A stretch of 7,286 nucleotides of DNA from Geobacteraceae bacterium (GTDB taxonomy: Bacteria > Desulfobacterota > Desulfuromonadia > Desulfuromonadales > Geopsychrobacteraceae): the NCBI GenBank assembly GCA_027064785.1, contig JAMOPE010000386.1:1-7286 (forward strand), written 5' to 3'. The notes under the pieces are model-generated. The model saw only the letters and a program-made list of their open reading frames with translations. It had not been told where the DNA came from and ran no database searches. This document shows positions 6,887 through 7,286 of this stretch, in pieces; positions within the stretch are counted from its first letter, which is position 1, and every line of letters starts with the position of its first letter. Position numbers and translations under genes: made by a program.

Positions 6887-7286
6887 ATGTTCAAACCTGA
6901 AATCTACCAGAAACGGCGGCAGAAGTTAATTCAACAACTCGACAAAGGACTGGTTTTATTGCCCGGGAATGTCGAGTCCCCCCTCAATTCAGCTGATAAT
7001 TGTTATCGCTTTCGTCAGGATAGCAGCTTCCTCTATTTTTGTGGTCTCGATTTGCCGGGATTTGCCGTGGTCCTCGATTGTGAATCGGGGGAGGTAACCC
7101 TTTTTGGTCAGCCACAAAGTATTGATGATGTGATCTGGGGCGGTTCTCAGCCGACATTGTCGCAACTGGCGGAACAATCAGGGATTCCTGCCGCCGAGCC
7201 GATTGAATCGCTCTCCCATATTTTAACTGCAGCAACACAACAGGGGCGAGCTATCCATTATCTGCCGACCTGCCGGGCTGAAAATA
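6887..7286 (+). CDS. Xaa-Pro aminopeptidase (M24B, aminopeptidase P-like), N-terminal domain, truncated by window edge
   Basis: This reading frame stays open to the right edge (133 codons plus one base) and begins MFKPEIYQKRRQKLIQQLDK. It matches the non-catalytic aminopeptidase P N-terminal domain (AMP_N, creatinase-like). The characteristic stretch is YRFRQDSSFLYFCGLDLPGF at about residues 40-59, corresponding to the family pattern of f.qdsdF.YltG...p. The following strands (AVVLDCESGEVTLF) fit the same fold. The metal-binding M24 catalytic domain, which would remove an N-terminal residue preceding proline in cytoplasmic peptides, would lie beyond the window, so activity cannot be judged. 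The ATG at 6887 is favoured over an in-frame GTG at 6866 because the ATG product starts like the family, although its Shine-Dalgarno (GAGAG region) is weak. It is divergent from the DUF748 gene and has no obvious functional link to it. PepP/PepQ-type naming is uncertain without the C-terminal domain. Confidence 0.88.
   Translation, partial: MFKPEIYQKRRQKLIQQLDKGLVLLPGNVESPLNSADNCYRFRQDSSFLYFCGLDLPGFAVVLDCESGEVTLFGQPQSIDDVIWGGSQPTLSQLAEQSGIPAAEPIESLSHILTAATQQGRAIHYLPTCRAEN

Noticed and set aside
6504..6929. A 141-codon plus-strand open frame crossing the divergent intergenic region
   Set aside because: It overlaps the DUF748 N-terminus antisense and the aminopeptidase start in another frame, and no family is recognised.
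6984..7238. Minus-strand open frames of 84 and 62 codons near the right edge
   Set aside because: They lie opposite the aminopeptidase P N-terminal domain, which has clear family motifs, so they are shadows.

Overview
The window comes from a Gram-negative bacterial chromosome, roughly half GC by eye. A Desulfuromonadales-type deltaproteobacterium (Desulfuromonas/Pelobacter relatives) is my best guess. It rests on the look of the DUF748 protein and of the other gene products, recalled from memory and not searched. Gene density is high and there are no RNA genes, CRISPR arrays, insertion sequences or phage genes that I can see. The region looks like ordinary core genome, and I found no previously undescribed system.

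Layout: four genes run leftward on the minus strand in a tight block. In transcription order they are a 1186-residue DUF748/AsmA-like envelope protein (6781 to 3221), a secreted M23 peptidase-family protein (3208 to 2387), uvrB (2380 to 386) and the N-terminal part of moeA (358 to beyond the left edge). The gaps are 12, 6 and 27 bases, each with a plausible ribosome binding site, so a single operon is likely. A 105-base divergent intergenic region (6782-6886) separates this block from a rightward gene. That gene encodes the N-terminal domain of a Xaa-Pro aminopeptidase (M24B) and runs off the right edge. No terminator is visible.

The two distal-promoter genes (uvrB, moeA) serve nucleotide excision repair and molybdenum cofactor synthesis. 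The two promoter-proximal genes both act in the cell envelope: a membrane-anchored, elongated AsmA-like protein of the kind linked to lipid transport across the periplasm, and a putative peptidoglycan hydrolase. The most interesting points are in these two proteins. The DUF748 protein has four periodic modules separated by acidic/proline linkers. It also has a C-terminus that reads as an OmpA-like peptidoglycan-binding fold interrupted by about 85 residues, with both key binding residues apparently present. The M23 protein carries His-x-Asp where the family normally has the His-x-His zinc motif, and starts at TTG.
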